From positions 62,001-126,000 of the forward strand of contig NZ_JROG01000010.1 in NCBI RefSeq assembly GCF_000786215.1: a DNA stretch of 64,000 nt. Reading direction: 5' to 3'. Under the pieces are notes generated by a model, which saw nothing but the letters and a program-made list of their open reading frames with translations, was not told the origin of the DNA and ran no database searches. Position 1 is the first letter of the stretch; the number at the start of each line of letters is the position of its first letter. Positions 48,015 through 56,334 of the stretch are shown piece by piece. The stretch comes from Sphingomonas sp. 35-24ZXX (GTDB taxonomy: Bacteria; Pseudomonadota; Alphaproteobacteria; Sphingomonadales; Sphingomonadaceae). The position numbers were made by a program, and so were the translations under genes.

Positions 48015-48725
48015 TCAGGCGCGCGGCGGCAAATCCATGTCGGCGAGTGCCAGATGCAGCAGATGCGCCATCGCCTCGTGCGCCCGATCCGCGTCGCCCA
48101 TGGCGATGGCCTCGTAGACCAGGATATGGTCGGGCAACGGATCGCGCGGCAGCGCGCGCGTGCGCTGCTTGTACTTGGTCGTCCAGCTGACCGCAGCCCC
48201 CACCGAGCTTGCCAGCGCCGCCAGCGCCTCGTTGCCGGCTGCGGCAAGGATGGCGCGGTGGAACCTCTGGTCGGCGGCGCGCCCCTCGCTCACCGCCAGC
48301 CCCAGCCGTCCCATGTCGTCGAGCGCCGAGCGCATGTCATCGAGATGGTCCTGCGTCCGGCGGCGCGCGGCAAAGGCCGCAGCCGCAGGCTCGATCACGC
48401 TGCGCAGTTCGAACAGGTCGAGGATGAACACCGGGTCGGGCTCGCCTTCGAAGGTCCAGGCGAGCACATCAGGATCGAGCAGATTCCAGCGATGGCGGGC
48501 GGTGACCCGGGTGCCCGCCTTGGGTCGGCTTTCCACCAGCCCCTTGGCGGCGAGGATGCGGATCGCCTCGCGATAGGCGGTGCGCGAAATGCCCAGCGCC
48601 ACGCTGGCCTCGATCTCGCCGCCGAAGACATCGCCGGGCTTGCGCAGACCGCCGACGATCTCGACACCGATATCATGGGCGATCGCCCCGTGGATGCGAG
48701 GCGATGCGCTGCGCGCGTCATCCAT
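48015..48725 (-). CDS. GntR-family regulator, FadR/FCD subfamily, probable arabinose regulator
   Basis: 236 residues. Winged helix at about 10-75 (VALGISRTAYREAIRILAAKGLVESRPKAGTRV) and an FCD ligand domain with the metal-binding Asp/His set (DLFELRSVIEPAAAAFAA, FHRAIL, DHILVYEAI, AHEAMAHLL). Members usually sense sugar acids. It is the last gene of the KGSADH-AraD1-arabinose dehydrogenase operon, 18 bp after the previous stop, and is the best candidate to bind TGTCTGAGT, including before its own operon. Confidence 0.9.
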   Translation of the reverse strand: MDDARSASPRIHGAIAHDIGVEIVGGLRKPGDVFGGEIEASVALGISRTAYREAIRILAAKGLVESRPKAGTRVTARHRWNLLDPDVLAWTFEGEPDPVFILDLFELRSVIEPAAAAFAARRRTQDHLDDMRSALDDMGRLGLAVSEGRAADQRFHRAILAAAGNEALAALASSVGAAVSWTTKYKQRTRALPRDPLPDHILVYEAIAMGDADRAHEAMAHLLHLALADMDLPPRA

Positions 48726-48743
48726 GATCCCCCTGCCTTTCGT

Positions 48744-49664
48744 TCAGTCGTGAAACGCATCCGTAGACGAACGCCGACCGGTAAGAAAGGCATCGGCAAC
48801 CAGACGCAGCGGACTGACATCCACATCGCTGCGCCGGTCGCGGATCAGGGAAGCAAATTGGGCGTAAAGCGAAGGGTATTCGGCCTCGCCTGGCAACGGC
48901 TGCGCGATGCCATCGATGGCGAGCCTATTGCCGCCGTCCGCCAGCAGCAACACCCCCGCATCGGTGGTCACCGTGATGTTCCAGCTCTGCCGACCGGTCT
49001 GTCGCCAATCGAACGCCGCGCTGATCGGAGCGCCATCCGACGTGCGCAACGCCATGCTGGCCGCGATCGGTGCTTCGCGATTGGACGGGAATTCGAGATG
49101 CGCCGCTTCCAGCCTGACCGGGCCAGGCAGCAGCCGGGTGAGGATGGAGAGCGCGTTGATGCCGGGATCGAATACGCCCAGGCCCCCGGGCTGCCAGATC
49201 CAGTCCTGCCCGGGATGCCATTGGCGGACATCCTCTTTCCATTCGATGGCAATGCCGGTGATCGCCTTGTCCGTCAGCCAGGCCCGCGCGGGCTCGACGC
49301 CTGCGCCAAAGCGCGAATGCCAGCTGGCGAACAGGGTCACCCCTGCTTGCCTTGCGGCCTGCGCCAGATCCTCGACCTCGGATAGCGTCGCGCCGGGCGG
49401 CTTTTCCAGGAAGACATGCTTTCCTGCCGCGATCGCGGCGCGAGCAGCCGCGTGCCGAACCTGCGGCGGCTGGCACAAGGCCACCGCCTGCATTTCGGGT
49501 TCGGCCTTCAGCATCGCGGCCAGATCGCCATAGGAGGCAACCCCATCGGCGCAGGCGTTGCGGCTGGCAGTGGCGGCGAGGTCGAAATCGGCGCTCGCTG
49601 CGATTGCGGGAAGATGCTGATCGCGCGCGATCTTGCCCAGCCCGACAAGGCCGATGCGGATCAC
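48744..49664 (-). CDS. araA: L-arabinose / D-galactose 1-dehydrogenase, Gfo/Idh/MocA family
   Basis: 306 residues. NAD(P)-dependent oxidation of L-arabinose (or D-galactose) at C1 to the lactone. GLVGLGKIARDQHLPAI is the dinucleotide fold, EKPPGATL carries the catalytic Lys, and WKEDVRQWHPGQDWIWQPGGLGVFDPGINALSI is the substrate region typical of Azospirillum L-arabinose and Pseudomonas galactose dehydrogenases. The symbol follows Azospirillum; it is not arabinose isomerase. GTG start overlaps the AraD1 stop (GTGA). Confidence 0.88.
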   Translation of the reverse strand: MIRIGLVGLGKIARDQHLPAIAASADFDLAATASRNACADGVASYGDLAAMLKAEPEMQAVALCQPPQVRHAAARAAIAAGKHVFLEKPPGATLSEVEDLAQAARQAGVTLFASWHSRFGAGVEPARAWLTDKAITGIAIEWKEDVRQWHPGQDWIWQPGGLGVFDPGINALSILTRLLPGPVRLEAAHLEFPSNREAPIAASMALRTSDGAPISAAFDWRQTGRQSWNITVTTDAGVLLLADGGNRLAIDGIAQPLPGEAEYPSLYAQFASLIRDRRSDVDVSPLRLVADAFLTGRRSSTDAFHD

Positions 49665-50632
49665 AGCGCGGCGACCGTCACCGGGGCGTCCGCCGCCCGA
49701 GCAAGGGTGTTGCTTGCCGGCAGCGTGAACGGGGCGGCTGCAATCTCGAACCGGTCGCCCGGCTGGGTCACGAAACCATCCGCAAACGAGAGCGTCGCCG
49801 TCCCGAAAAAGTGGACATGGACATCGCCGGGGCGGCGGAAGCCCGCATATTTGAAATGGTGGTGCTCCAGATTGGCGATGCTGTGCGACATGTTGGCCTC
49901 GCCCGATACGAAAGGCTTCTGCCACACGGCCTGACCCTGCCGCCAGATCGTGCTGGTGCCGCGGATATCGGCGGGCAGCTCGCCCAGCAGCAGCTCGGGG
50001 CCCAGCGCGGCCGCGCGCAGCTTGGAATGCGCCAGCCACAGATAGTTGCCGCGCTCGGTGACATGGTCGGAAAATTCGTTGCCCAGCGCATAGCCGATCC
50101 GCGTCGGCGTACCGTCCGGCGCGATCAGGTAAATCCCGGCGATTTCAGGCTCTTCCCCACCGTCGAGCGCGAAGGCCGGCATCTCCAGCGGTGCGCCGGG
50201 GGCGGCCAGGATCGATCCGTCGCCCTTGTAGAACCATTCGGGCTGCGCCCCCACTTCTCCGTCGGCAGGCTTGCCGCCTTCGACGCCCATCAGGAACATC
50301 TTCATCGAATCGGTGGGATCGGGGTTCGCCTGCGCCGCGCGGTGCATCGCATCGCGCCCCTCGGCCGATCCCAGATGCGTGAGGCCAGTGCCGCTGACCA
50401 GGACATGCGCGGCATCGGGATGATCGATCGGGCACAGCAGCTGGACGGTCGCCAGATCGATCGGGTCGCCGAGCCGGTCGGCGACATGGTCGGCGAGGCT
50501 GGACCCCGCCGCCAGCGCCGCTTGCGCCAGCGCCAGCGTGGTCTCTGCGCCCGTGACCCGATAGGCGATGCCATCGCGGAGTGCAGCGACCCCGCGTGCG
50601 CCGTCGCTGAACTGGATCAGGCTGGCGATCAC
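49661..50632 (-). CDS. AraD1/GguC-type FAH-fold protein, probable L-2-keto-3-deoxyarabonate dehydratase
   Basis: 323 residues. Family features: [69 protein letters not shown] (metal Glu residues), [27 protein letters not shown]. It is distant from XylX but of the same fold. In this operon it should handle the L-arabinose intermediate, giving alpha-ketoglutarate semialdehyde; the stereochemistry is inferred from context. GTG start at 50,632 overlaps the KGSADH stop (GTGA); longer readings lack a start signal. Confidence 0.85.
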   Translation of the reverse strand: MIASLIQFSDGARGVAALRDGIAYRVTGAETTLALAQAALAAGSSLADHVADRLGDPIDLATVQLLCPIDHPDAAHVLVSGTGLTHLGSAEGRDAMHRAAQANPDPTDSMKMFLMGVEGGKPADGEVGAQPEWFYKGDGSILAAPGAPLEMPAFALDGGEEPEIAGIYLIAPDGTPTRIGYALGNEFSDHVTERGNYLWLAHSKLRAAALGPELLLGELPADIRGTSTIWRQGQAVWQKPFVSGEANMSHSIANLEHHHFKYAGFRRPGDVHVHFFGTATLSFADGFVTQPGDRFEIAAAPFTLPASNTLARAADAPVTVAAL

Positions 50633-52215
50633 CGCGGCGAGCCTTCGCGCACACCATCGACCCGCCGAGCGACGCTCCACGGGTTCTCGTCGGCAATCCC
50701 GGCTGGCAGCAGCGCTGCGGGCAGGTTCTGGAACGCCACGGGGCGCAGGAACCGGTGGATCGCGAGCGTGCCCACCGATGTCGTGCGGCCATCGCTGGTC
50801 GCGGGGAATGGTCCGCCATGCACCATCGCATGCGCCACCTCGACCCCGGTCGGCCAGCCGTTGGCGAGCACCCGCCCGACCCGGTCGGCCAGCACCGGCA
50901 GCAGCGCGCGTGCCGCTTCGACATCTCCGTCATCGAGCTGCAGCGTGGCGGTCAGCTGACCTTCCAGGCTGGCGATGACCTTGGCCACCTCGCCCAGATC
51001 CTGGCAGCGCACGATGACCGACGACGACCCGAACACCTCATGGCTCAGCGCGACATCGGCGAGGAACTGTTGCGCGCTGGTCTGGAACAAGGCGGCGACC
51101 GCCTGGTTGGCGCCGGTCTCGCTCTGGCCGCGCGCGATGGTCTCCACCGCCGCATGGCCTGCCAGCGCGGACACACCTTTGGCAAAATTGTCGTGGATCG
51201 ACGGTGACAGCATGGTCTGCGGCGCGCTGCCCTGCATCACCTCGGCTGCCGCGGCCACGAAGGCGTCCAGATCGGCGCCCTCGACCGCAATCACCAGCCC
51301 GGGATTGGTGCAGAACTGCCCGGCGCCCATGGTCAGCGACTGGACGAAGCCTTCGGCCAGCGCGCGGCCGCGCGCCGCCAGCGCGCCCGGCATCAGGATG
51401 ACCGGGTTGATGCTCGACATTTCGGCAAAGACCGGGATCGGTTCGTTGCGGGCTGCGGCAATGCGCATCAGCGCCAGCCCGCCGCCGCGCGACCCGGTAA
51501 AGCCGACCGCCTTGATGCGCGGATCGGCGACCAGGGCCTCGCCCAATGCATTGGTCTCGCCCGGCAGGTACGAGAACGTCCCTTCCGGCATGCCGCAGGC
51601 CGCTACCGCACGCTGGATCGCGCGCGCGACCAGTTCGCCGGTGCCGGGATGCGCCGGGTGGCCCTTGACCACCACCGGGCAGCCCGCGGCCAGCGCCGAG
51701 GCGGTATCACCGCCAGCGACCGAGAAGGCGAGCGGGAAGTTCGAGGCTCCGAACACCGCGACCGGGCCGACCGCGATGTTCATGCGGCGCAGGTCTGGCC
51801 GGGGCAGCGGCGCGCGATCGGGCATCGCCGGATCGATCGTCGCATCCAGCCAGTCGCCCTGGCGCACGACCTTGGCGAACAGCCTGAGCTGACCAGTGGT
51901 GCGTCCGCGCTCCCCTTCCAGCCGAGCGCGCGGCAGCCCGCTTTCCTGCATCGCACGGACGATCAGATCATCGCCGATCGCCTCGATCTCGCTCGCGACC
52001 GTTTCCAGGAACAGCGCGCGGCTTTCCGGATCGGTTGCGCCAAAGGCGGGTGCGGCCCCTGCGGCCAGCGCACAGGCCTGGGCCACATCCTCGGCGGTGG
52101 CGGACGAAAAATCGGGCGTCAGCGCCTGCCCGCTGGCCGGATCATGGCTCTGGAAACGGGCTGCCGCCTGGCGTGCCTCGCTGCCGACAAGCATCGCACC
52201 ATCAATCATCACCAT
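50629..52215 (-). CDS. xylA/araE (Caulobacter/Azospirillum naming): Alpha-ketoglutarate semialdehyde dehydrogenase
   Basis: 528-residue aldehyde dehydrogenase, NADP type: alpha-ketoglutarate semialdehyde to alpha-ketoglutarate, the last step of oxidative pentose routes. [31 protein letters not shown] (cofactor), [15 protein letters not shown] (Glu) and [12 protein letters not shown] (catalytic Cys) match the class III KGSADH. It is the only one in the window, so both xylose and arabinose oxidation should end here. First gene of the KGSADH-AraD1-dehydrogenase-gntR operon, with GGAGAT before the ATG. Confidence 0.9.
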   Translation of the reverse strand: MVMIDGAMLVGSEARQAAARFQSHDPASGQALTPDFSSATAEDVAQACALAAGAAPAFGATDPESRALFLETVASEIEAIGDDLIVRAMQESGLPRARLEGERGRTTGQLRLFAKVVRQGDWLDATIDPAMPDRAPLPRPDLRRMNIAVGPVAVFGASNFPLAFSVAGGDTASALAAGCPVVVKGHPAHPGTGELVARAIQRAVAACGMPEGTFSYLPGETNALGEALVADPRIKAVGFTGSRGGGLALMRIAAARNEPIPVFAEMSSINPVILMPGALAARGRALAEGFVQSLTMGAGQFCTNPGLVIAVEGADLDAFVAAAAEVMQGSAPQTMLSPSIHDNFAKGVSALAGHAAVETIARGQSETGANQAVAALFQTSAQQFLADVALSHEVFGSSSVIVRCQDLGEVAKVIASLEGQLTATLQLDDGDVEAARALLPVLADRVGRVLANGWPTGVEVAHAMVHGGPFPATSDGRTTSVGTLAIHRFLRPVAFQNLPAALLPAGIADENPWSVARRVDGVREGSPR

Positions 52216-52233
52216 ATCTCCGAAAAATTGAAT

Positions 52234-52271
52234 TACTCAGACATAATAGGGTTTCCCGCGCCCGTTCTCAA
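52234..52271 (-). promoter_or_regulatory. KGSADH operon promoter and GntR-type motif (site B)
   Basis: On the minus strand TTGAGA (52,271-52,266), 17 bp, TATTAT (52,248-52,243) and then TGTCTGAGTA (52,243-52,234), which covers the predicted transcription start. This is the clearest promoter of the locus and separates the operon from the upstream xylA. Confidence 0.72.
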
Positions 52272-52306
52272 GCGCGGGCCCTATCCCGATGTGAACCTCT
52301 GTCGCT

Positions 52307-53614
52307 TCAGATGAAGCGGTTGATCAGATTCTCGATCCGCTCCTGGCGGCCCGAGCGCGGCTTGGGATCAAGGTTGCTGCTGACCGCAAGGTCGGCAATT
52401 CCGGCGAGATCGAGCCCGGCCAGCTTCTGGCCGAATTCGCCGTCCCATCCGGCATAGCGTTCGGCCTTGATCGCATCGATCCGGCCATCCTCGATCAGCG
52501 CTGCGGCATTGAGCAGCCCCCGCGCCACGGTGTCGATGCCGCCGATATGGCCATAGAACAGGTCGACTGCGTCCATCGACTGGCGACGCACCTTGGCATC
52601 GAAGTTGAAGCCGCCGGTGGTGAAGCCGCCCGCGCGCAGGATCTCGACCATCGCCAGGGTCAGTTCCTCGACCGAATTGGGGAACTGGTCGGTATCCCAG
52701 CCATTCTGGTGATCGCCGCGGTTGGCGTCGATCGACCCGAAAATGCCGAGCGCACTCGCCATCGCGATCTCGTGCTCGAACGTGTGCCCGGCGAGCGTCG
52801 CGTGGTTGGCCTCGATGTTGACCTTGACCTCGTTCTCCAGCCCATAGCGCTTCAGAAAGCCGTAAACGGTGGCGCTATCGAAATCATATTGGTGCTTGGT
52901 CGGCTCGTGCGGCTTGGGTTCGATCAGGATGGTGCCGTCGAAACCGATCTTGTGCTTGTGCTCGACCACCAGGTTGAGGAAGCGTCCCAGATTGTCGAGT
53001 TCGCGCCCTAGATTGGTGTTGAGCAGGGTCTCATAGCCTTCGCGTCCGCCCCACAGCACATAGTTCGCGCCGCCCAGCCGGTGCGTCGCTTCGAGCGCAT
53101 CGCGCACCTGCATCGCGCCGAAGGCGAACACCTCCGGATCGGGATTGGTCGCGCCGCCCGCGGCAAAGCGCGGGTTGCCGAACAGGTTCGCGGTGCCCCA
53201 CAGCAGCTTGCGGCCAGAGCTCGCCTGCAGGCGCTCGAGATCGTCCACCGCCTCGGCGAAGTGGCTGCGATGTTCGGCAACAGTGTGCGCGTCGGCCATC
53301 ACGTCGACATCGTGGAAGCAGTAATAGGGGATATCGAGCCGGGTGAAGAAGTCGAACGCTGCCGCGCGCTTGGCCGCCGATGCGGCGCTGTCATTGGCAC
53401 CGCGATGCCAGGGCCGGTCGAACGTGCCCGCGCCGAATACGTCCGATCCCGGCCAGCAGAAGGTGTGCCAGAAGCAGGCGGAAAAGCGCAGATGGTCTTC
53501 CATCCGCTTGCCCAGCACCACCCGGTCCTTGTCGTAGTAGCGATAGGCGAGCTCGTTGTCGGTCTCGGTGCCTTCGAAGCGGATGGTGGGGATATCGGCA
53601 AAATAGTCGGTCAT
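52307..53614 (-). CDS. xylA: Xylose isomerase
   Basis: 435 residues: D-xylose to D-xylulose. Catalytic H101 and D104 are in [10 protein letters not shown], numbered exactly as in other class II enzymes. [10 protein letters not shown], the metal site [16 protein letters not shown] and [15 protein letters not shown] are intact. It lies 29 bp after the xylulokinase stop. This gives a complete isomerase route alongside the oxidative one. Confidence 0.97.
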   Translation of the reverse strand: MTDYFADIPTIRFEGTETDNELAYRYYDKDRVVLGKRMEDHLRFSACFWHTFCWPGSDVFGAGTFDRPWHRGANDSAASAAKRAAAFDFFTRLDIPYYCFHDVDVMADAHTVAEHRSHFAEAVDDLERLQASSGRKLLWGTANLFGNPRFAAGGATNPDPEVFAFGAMQVRDALEATHRLGGANYVLWGGREGYETLLNTNLGRELDNLGRFLNLVVEHKHKIGFDGTILIEPKPHEPTKHQYDFDSATVYGFLKRYGLENEVKVNIEANHATLAGHTFEHEIAMASALGIFGSIDANRGDHQNGWDTDQFPNSVEELTLAMVEILRAGGFTTGGFNFDAKVRRQSMDAVDLFYGHIGGIDTVARGLLNAAALIEDGRIDAIKAERYAGWDGEFGQKLAGLDLAGIADLAVSSNLDPKPRSGRQERIENLINRFI

Positions 53615-53643
53615 CGGGCAGGTCCAGTCAGTTGAACGGAAAG

Positions 53644-55092
53644 CTAAAGGGTACGGGGCGTGATGCGCGGATAGGCATCGCGAAAGGCGGCGTGCTTGGG
53701 GGCCAGCCGGTCGGCGATATCCGCATCGGGGTGCAGGGTGTGCGCCACCGGCGGCGCGGCGCAGATGTCTGCGGGCGATCCGCCATCGACGGCGAGCTGC
53801 GCCAGCCGCGCTGCGCCCAGCGCCGGCCCGACTTCGCCACCCTTGAGATAGACCAGCTCGACGCCGAGCACGGCGGACAGGGTTTCCCCCCAGTAGCGCG
53901 AGCGCGCGCCGCCACCGATCACCGACAGGCGTTCCACCTCGGTTCCCGCATCGCGCAGCGCGTCGAGCCCATCGGCGAGCGCGAACGCCACGCCTTCGAG
54001 CACCGCCTGCGCCAGCCGCTCGGGGCTGGTGTCATGGTCGAGCCCCAGAAAGCCGCCGCGCACCTCGGCATCGTTGTGCGGTGTGCGCTCACCCGACAGA
54101 TAGGGCAGGAAAATCTCGGGCCCGCTGGCAGGCCCAGTGCTTTCGGCGCGCGCGAACAGGTCGGCAGCGCCCGCAGCGCCGGTGAGCCGCGCAACCCAGT
54201 CGATGCACGAGGCAGCCGAAAGGTGCACCGACATCTGATGCCACAGGCCGGGCAGGCAGTGGCAGAAGGCATGCACCGCGCGCGCCGGATTGGGGCGGAA
54301 GGCGTCGGTGGCGACGAAGATCACGCCCGAAGTGCCGAGCGACAGCAGCGCATCGCCATTGCGCACCACGCCGACGCCCGCCGCGCCCGCTGCATTGTCG
54401 CTGCCACCACCCGCGACCGGAACCGCACCCATGCCCCAGAGCTCGGCGACCTCGGCGCGCAGCGTGCCGGAGACGTCTGTTCCTTCGACCAGCCGGGGCA
54501 TGTGCGACATGTCCAGTCCGGTCGCCGCGAGCAGTGCGGGGCTCCACTGGCGTTGCGCGACATCGAGCCACAAGGTCCCTGCCGCGTCCGACATGTCGGA
54601 GGCCTTTTCGCCGGTCATCTGCAGCCGGATGTAATCCTTGGGCAGCAGCACGGTGCGGGTGTCCGCAAAGACAGCGGGTTCATGGGTCGCGACCCAGCGC
54701 AGCTTGGGCGCGGTGAATCCGGGCATCGCGATATTGCCCGAGATGGCGCGCAGATCGGGCTCGCGCGCCTCCAGTTCGTCGCACTCGGCAAACGAGCGGC
54801 CATCGTTCCACAGGATCGCGGGGCGCAGCGGCTGGTCGTCAGCCCCCAGCAGGGTCGCGCCGTGCATCTGCCCGGCCAGCCCCACGCCGCGTACCGACCG
54901 GCGCACCGCCGGATCGATCGCGCGAACTGCGGCGGTCGTCGCCTGCCACCAGGCGTCCGGGTCCTGTTCCGACCACAGGGATTGCGGCCGCTGGACGCTC
55001 AGCGCGGCGGTGCCCTGCGCCACCACCGCGCCATGCTCGTCGAGCACCACCGCCTTGACCCCCGAGGTGCCGATATCGATGCCCAGGAACAT
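53644..55092 (-). CDS. xylB: Xylulokinase
   Basis: 482-residue FGGY-family kinase: D-xylulose to xylulose 5-phosphate for the pentose phosphate pathway. ATP site [18 protein letters not shown] at the N-terminus, substrate segment [12 protein letters not shown], catalytic Asp in [16 protein letters not shown], and [13 protein letters not shown] near the end. 5 bp after the GH43 stop. Not the dehydrogenase that shares the name in Caulobacter. Confidence 0.96.
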   Translation of the reverse strand: MFLGIDIGTSGVKAVVLDEHGAVVAQGTAALSVQRPQSLWSEQDPDAWWQATTAAVRAIDPAVRRSVRGVGLAGQMHGATLLGADDQPLRPAILWNDGRSFAECDELEAREPDLRAISGNIAMPGFTAPKLRWVATHEPAVFADTRTVLLPKDYIRLQMTGEKASDMSDAAGTLWLDVAQRQWSPALLAATGLDMSHMPRLVEGTDVSGTLRAEVAELWGMGAVPVAGGGSDNAAGAAGVGVVRNGDALLSLGTSGVIFVATDAFRPNPARAVHAFCHCLPGLWHQMSVHLSAASCIDWVARLTGAAGAADLFARAESTGPASGPEIFLPYLSGERTPHNDAEVRGGFLGLDHDTSPERLAQAVLEGVAFALADGLDALRDAGTEVERLSVIGGGARSRYWGETLSAVLGVELVYLKGGEVGPALGAARLAQLAVDGGSPADICAAPPVAHTLHPDADIADRLAPKHAAFRDAYPRITPRTL

Positions 55093-55097
55093 CGTGG

Positions 55098-56228
55098 TTA
55101 CTTCACCATCGGCTTGATGGTCCTGATCGAGCCATCAGGATTGTAGAACAGCTCGGTCACCTTGACGTTGCGCAACCGGGTGGTGCCGGACAGCTGGGTA
55201 TCGGCATAGAACAGCCACCAGCGGCCATCCCATTCGACGATCGAATGGTGCGACGTCCAGCCTTCGACCGGCTCCAGGATGCGGCCCTGATAGGTGAACG
55301 GGCCATAAGGCGAGTCGCCGGTCGCATAGACGAGGTAATGCGTGTCACCGGTCGAGTAGCTGAAATAGTATTTGCCGTTGTACTTGTGCATCCACGATGC
55401 TTCGAAGAAGCGGCGGTCGGTGTCGCCGCCCAGGATCGGCTTGCCCGACTTGTCGAGGATCACCAGATCGCGCGGCTTTTCCGAAAACTCCATCATGTCG
55501 TCAGCCATCGCCGCCACCTTGGGCGCGAGCGCGGGCTTGTCGGGCGCTTCGAGATCGGTCTTCGAACCGTTGGGATCATAGGTGCCGGTGGTGTTGCGCT
55601 GCAGCTGCCCGCCCCAGATGCCGCCGAAATACATATACGACTTGCCGTCGTCATCGGTGAACACGGCCGGATCGATCGAGAAGCTGCCCTTGATCGGCTG
55701 CGGCGCGGCCTTGAACGGACCGACAGGCGACTTGGAGGTTGCGACGCCGATGCGGAATGCGCCCTGCTTGTCCTTGGCGGGGAAGTAGAGGAAATAGGTG
55801 CCGTTCTTGCGCGCGGAATCGGGCGCCCACATCTGCTTGTCTGCCCAGGGCACATCCTTGACGTCGAGCGCGACCGGATGCGTCGTCACCTTGCCACCGA
55901 TTCTGTCCATGCTGAGCACGCGATAGTCGCGCATCTCGAAATGCGCGCCGAGATCGTCCTCGGGCGTCGGACCATCGATGTCGTGGCTGGGATAGACATA
56001 GATCTTGCCGTCCCAGACATGGGCCGAGGGATCGGCGGTGTAGATTTCGGTAACCAGAGGCTGCGAGAGATAGCGCGAAGGATCGGCCTTGGCCCGGTCG
56101 GTGCTGGCTGCGGCATCGCCGCCTGCCTCGGGCGCATCGCCATCTGCGGCGGGTTGCGGGCTGCACGCGGTTGTCGCAGCCATGGCCGCCAGCGCGGCCC
56201 CCAGTGCCATCGCACTCAATCGATTCAT
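55098..56228 (-). CDS. Glycoside hydrolase family 43, putative lipoprotein
   Basis: 376 residues. The N-terminus MNRLSAMALGAALAAMAATTACSPQP resembles a lipoprotein signal, with Cys at about 22, though the lipobox is imperfect. A low-complexity linker follows. Five-bladed propeller acids: Asp base in TADPSAHVWDGKIYVYPSHD, Asp in FSIDPAVFTDDDGKSYMYF, Glu acid in RRFFEASWMHKYNGKYYF. Beta-xylosidase or arabinofuranosidase. First gene of GH43-xylulokinase-xylose isomerase. The start at 56,228 follows GAGGAG. Confidence 0.9.
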   Translation of the reverse strand: MNRLSAMALGAALAAMAATTACSPQPAADGDAPEAGGDAAASTDRAKADPSRYLSQPLVTEIYTADPSAHVWDGKIYVYPSHDIDGPTPEDDLGAHFEMRDYRVLSMDRIGGKVTTHPVALDVKDVPWADKQMWAPDSARKNGTYFLYFPAKDKQGAFRIGVATSKSPVGPFKAAPQPIKGSFSIDPAVFTDDDGKSYMYFGGIWGGQLQRNTTGTYDPNGSKTDLEAPDKPALAPKVAAMADDMMEFSEKPRDLVILDKSGKPILGGDTDRRFFEASWMHKYNGKYYFSYSTGDTHYLVYATGDSPYGPFTYQGRILEPVEGWTSHHSIVEWDGRWWLFYADTQLSGTTRLRNVKVTELFYNPDGSIRTIKPMVK

Positions 56229-56285
56229 CGCAACTGCTCCTCTACCCAATGTCTGCCCGGATCAGACGGCGCCGTCCGGAGTATA

Positions 56286-56299
56286 CGTTAGCGCTACCA
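56286..56299 (-). promoter_or_regulatory. LacI-type operator before GH43-xylB-xylA (site 4)
   Basis: Minus strand reads TGGTAGCGCTAACG; the left half and the AGCGCT core are identical to the other sites, the last three bases differ. It is 58 bp before the GH43 start. No convincing -35 was found. Confidence 0.65.
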
Positions 56300-56334
56300 T
56301 TTCTGGCGCAAGATGCAAGTCCATGTCCGCGCCG

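Noticed and set aside
52256-52279. CCCGCGC/GCGCGGG hairpin as a terminator of xylose isomerase
   Set aside because: No T tract follows on the minus strand and it overlaps the -35 box of the KGSADH promoter.
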